Positions 62,208-64,000 of a stretch of 64,000 bases of DNA are shown piece after piece; the first letter of the stretch is position 1, and every line of letters starts with the position of its first letter. Below the pieces are notes generated by a model. The model saw nothing but the letters and a program-made list of their open reading frames with translations. It ran no database searches and was not told the origin of the DNA. Source of the stretch: Brassica napus (lineage: Eukaryota; Streptophyta; Magnoliopsida; Brassicales; Brassicaceae); the NCBI RefSeq assembly GCF_020379485.1, contig NC_063452.1, positions 9,651,065-9,715,064 on the forward strand, in the 5' to 3' direction. Made by a program: the position numbers and the translations under genes.

Positions 62208-62486
62208 ATGACGAAGTGGAGTGTGGTGATGATGATAGTAGTGTTGGTGATAGCTACCATGGAACGAGAAGCAGAAGGAAGTGTATGTTTATTTAATTGC
62301 TTGAAAAAGTGCCGTCACAAGGATCCTTCCGTGAGAAGATATTGTATCTGCGAGTGTGTTTTCTTGTGCACTATCGACTTCAAGAGCCCACAAGGCAATC
62401 AACTTGCCGAAAGAAAATCTTTCTACCAAGCTCTGAACCAAACATGCGGCCAAACACCTAATGCTCCATCACCATCACCACAGTAA
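62208..62486 (+). CDS. Small secreted cysteine-rich peptide (thionin-like?)
   Basis: A 92-residue product. Residues 1-24 form a signal peptide (MTKWSVVMMIVVLVIATMER...) with likely cleavage after AEG. The mature part has eight cysteines in the order C-x3-C-x3-C-x10-C-x-C-x-C-x3-C, then a last Cys about 26 residues on (NQTCGQ), and ends in a Pro/Ser tail. The count and secreted form resemble plant thionin-like or other defence-type or signalling cysteine-rich peptides, but I do not recognise the exact family. A TATA box is at 62131. A possible 3'-UTR intron ends at GCAG 62820, and AATAAAAATCAATAAAATC at 62901 may be the poly(A) signal. Single coding exon, no defects. Confidence 0.75.
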   Translation: MTKWSVVMMIVVLVIATMEREAEGSVCLFNCLKKCRHKDPSVRRYCICECVFLCTIDFKSPQGNQLAERKSFYQALNQTCGQTPNAPSPSPQ

Positions 62487-63146
62487 TTATTTATTTGTAT
62501 TTGCGTTTATGTTTTTTTGGGGAAAAAAAGATATTACTTTTCATGTTCGTTCTAGATAATATTGAATATGAGGGAAATCCACACTCATATTTACTCTAGA
62601 TTTTGTTAGAGTACTTTATTTTACTCCACATTATTTTTCTCTCTTTCGTATTTTACTATTACTTCATCTTCGTTTTACCAATTTTTTACTCCATTTTTTA
62701 CTCAATTAATTAGAAGACGCAAGTAGACACTTAACAAAAAAAATTTAATACCTACGCATTTATTTTCTTGTGTTATGTGTATAGAGAAGCTGACAAGATT
62801 TATGCATGTTGATATTGCAGGATGAAAACAAGCTTTAGTAAAGAGATCCATACGAGAGAAGATGTTCATGGCTCAATTCTCTAGATTTTGTATAAGTGAA
62901 ATAAAAATCAATAAAATCTTCAAGTGTTTACTTTATTAAAGAGTTTTAGAGGTTTACACACTCCTATTAACAATGAGATTAACTTGACTGTATAAATTGG
63001 TTCAATTATCTTTTATTTCTTCACAAACAATCTAACATAAACATAAAAACCATAATTTTTTGAACACAAAGTAATAATATCACAAGCTATTTTTGAATAC
63101 TCCCAAAAAATGTATACACATGCACACTTTAGACCCAACCATGTTT
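62487..63146. other. 3' flanks of the converging peptide and tetraspanin genes
   Basis: The two genes converge here. Apart from the possible spliced 3'-UTR and a TTTTACTCCA-rich stretch (62610-62710) that may be a MITE remnant, nothing is supported. Confidence 0.45.
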
Positions 63147-63440
63147 TTATTTGCGGGAGAGATCCTCAGTCTGAGCATTCCTAAATGCACTACATGCAAT
63201 AACATAGACCCAAATGAGAACAACGACAGTGATGATAAGTATGAGATTTGCTTTACGCCAATCTTGTCTTAGGTTTCCCAAAATACCAGCTTTGCAGGAG
63301 TTGCAATTGTAACAAAGCTGGCTTTGATCGTTGCTCCATAGGTAACAGTCTGCATCTGCAGCCATGTTGGTTGGGTTTAACCACAGTGTCGGGTTGACGA
63401 AGTTGTAGCCACACGCGGTTGGTGGTTTGCAACAACCGGA
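63147..63440 (-). CDS. TET2: Tetraspanin, last exon (TET2-like, partial)
   Basis: Plant tetraspanins are four-pass plasma-membrane organisers. The exon starts at 63440 after a TTGTACAG acceptor and gives 97 residues. It holds the plant signature SGCCKPPTACGYNF of the large extracellular loop, further cysteines (DCYLWSND, LCYNCNSCKAGIL), the fourth membrane span (ANLILIITVVVLIWVYVIACSAF) and a short cytoplasmic end (RNAQTEDLSRK). Tetraspanin genes have their single intron just before the GCCKPP motif, so the exon with the first three spans should lie right of the window; none is found up to 64000. TET2 is favoured by the neighbourhood (Arabidopsis TET2 near FVE, from memory). Confidence 0.9.
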   Translation of the reverse strand, partial: SGCCKPPTACGYNFVNPTLWLNPTNMAADADCYLWSNDQSQLCYNCNSCKAGILGNLRQDWRKANLILIITVVVLIWVYVIACSAFRNAQTEDLSRK

Positions 63441-64000
63441 CTGTACAACACAAAGAAAATGCATAGTTAGCTATGTTAGTGGTAGAACATGGGAGATATG
63501 TAATGGAGACAAAGACTTTTGATTGTAATTATCGTATTTAATCATTGGTCCAAGTCCAATATTTGATAATGTCTAATTACTAATCATCTAGGCTTATTTA
63601 ATTATTAGTGGTTCCAGTAGTCTTGTTACGGTGTACTTGAATGCCAACTTGCTAGAACCTAAGAGCATCCACATTGAGACTTGTAAAGGGGTTCATGGGC
63701 TCAGTATCATAGGGCCGGAATTAAAAAAAAAATAGAAAAATGGGTTTTATTTTGCGAGCCGGGCCTTCCCAGTGACCCCGTAGGAGACGGGTTCACGCCA
63801 GATGTCACACAGCTATTGGCGACGCGTTATTGACGTGAGGAGAAGGATCGCGTGTAGAGAATCACTTTCCCTCATTTCTGAAAAAATCTAGGGTTTGCTC
63901 CCGAGAGGCGATTTCTCGAGCGATCGTCTCCTCTCATCTCATTTCTTCAAATTTCTTCACTATTCTTCATCGATTCGAGTAGAGAGTGTCTCCTCCACGT
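63441..64000. other. Tetraspanin intron and right-edge sequence
   Basis: No first tetraspanin exon is seen. From 63662, GAGCATCCACATTGAGACTT resembles a MITE terminus, and 63760-64000 is GC-richer with leader-like TCTAGGGTTTGCTC and CT-rich runs. This could be a transposon inserted in the intron that continues past the edge. Confidence 0.35.

Overview
The window is nuclear DNA of a flowering plant, almost certainly a Brassica or close relative. The genes are intron-rich with GT-AG splice sites, the intergenic space is AT-rich and packed with Helitron, CACTA, hAT, LINE and MITE insertions, and the recognisable host genes resemble Arabidopsis thaliana genes that I recall as lying close together on chromosome 2: CKX2, LBD8, MSI4/FVE, a GRWD1-like WD40 gene and TET2. 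That synteny is from memory and was not searched.

Layout. (1) 1-5.2 kb: the first two exons of a cytokinin oxidase gene (CKX2-like, minus strand), with one Helitron in its second intron and a related Helitron upstream. (2) 5.2-11.1 kb: a copia-like LTR, LINE fragments and an AT-rich modular repeat array. (3) 11.1-21.1 kb: a tandemly duplicated LBD8-like gene. Two Helitrons sit head to tail just after the first copy; the first carries a broken NAP1 gene copy, the second an OB-fold gene fragment. The second LBD copy preserves the empty site. (4) 21.1-27.65 kb: a broken CACTA (En/Spm) transposon with two degenerate minus-strand genes. Between them, on the plus strand, lies a TATA box followed by an imperfect hairpin that looks like a microRNA gene. 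(5) 27.65-36 kb: more modular array with a hAT MITE, a MED6-like pseudogene, a small CACTA element and a SINE-like piece. (6) 36-46 kb: the intact gene core: a GH17 beta-1,3-glucanase (ZETH-like), MSI4/FVE and a GRWD1-like ribosome-biogenesis gene, all plus strand. Decayed FVE exons lie in the leader intron of the glucanase gene. (7) 46-55 kb: gene-poor, with a degenerate ~120-bp tandem repeat, a Harbinger-like MITE and a hAT-like element. (8) 55.06-61.52 kb: one nearly full-length L1-type LINE with a 13-bp target-site duplication. (9) 62-64 kb: a small secreted cysteine-rich peptide gene and the last exon of a tetraspanin (TET2-like).

The host genes do not form an operon. FVE acts in chromatin and flowering control, the GRWD1-like protein in ribosome assembly, the glucanase at the cell wall, CKX in cytokinin breakdown and the tetraspanin in membranes. 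The most notable possibility is the hairpin transcription unit inside the CACTA transposon: it could be a transposon-encoded small-RNA gene, of the kind known in rice CACTA elements (miR820 against a DNA methyltransferase). Its target here is unknown.
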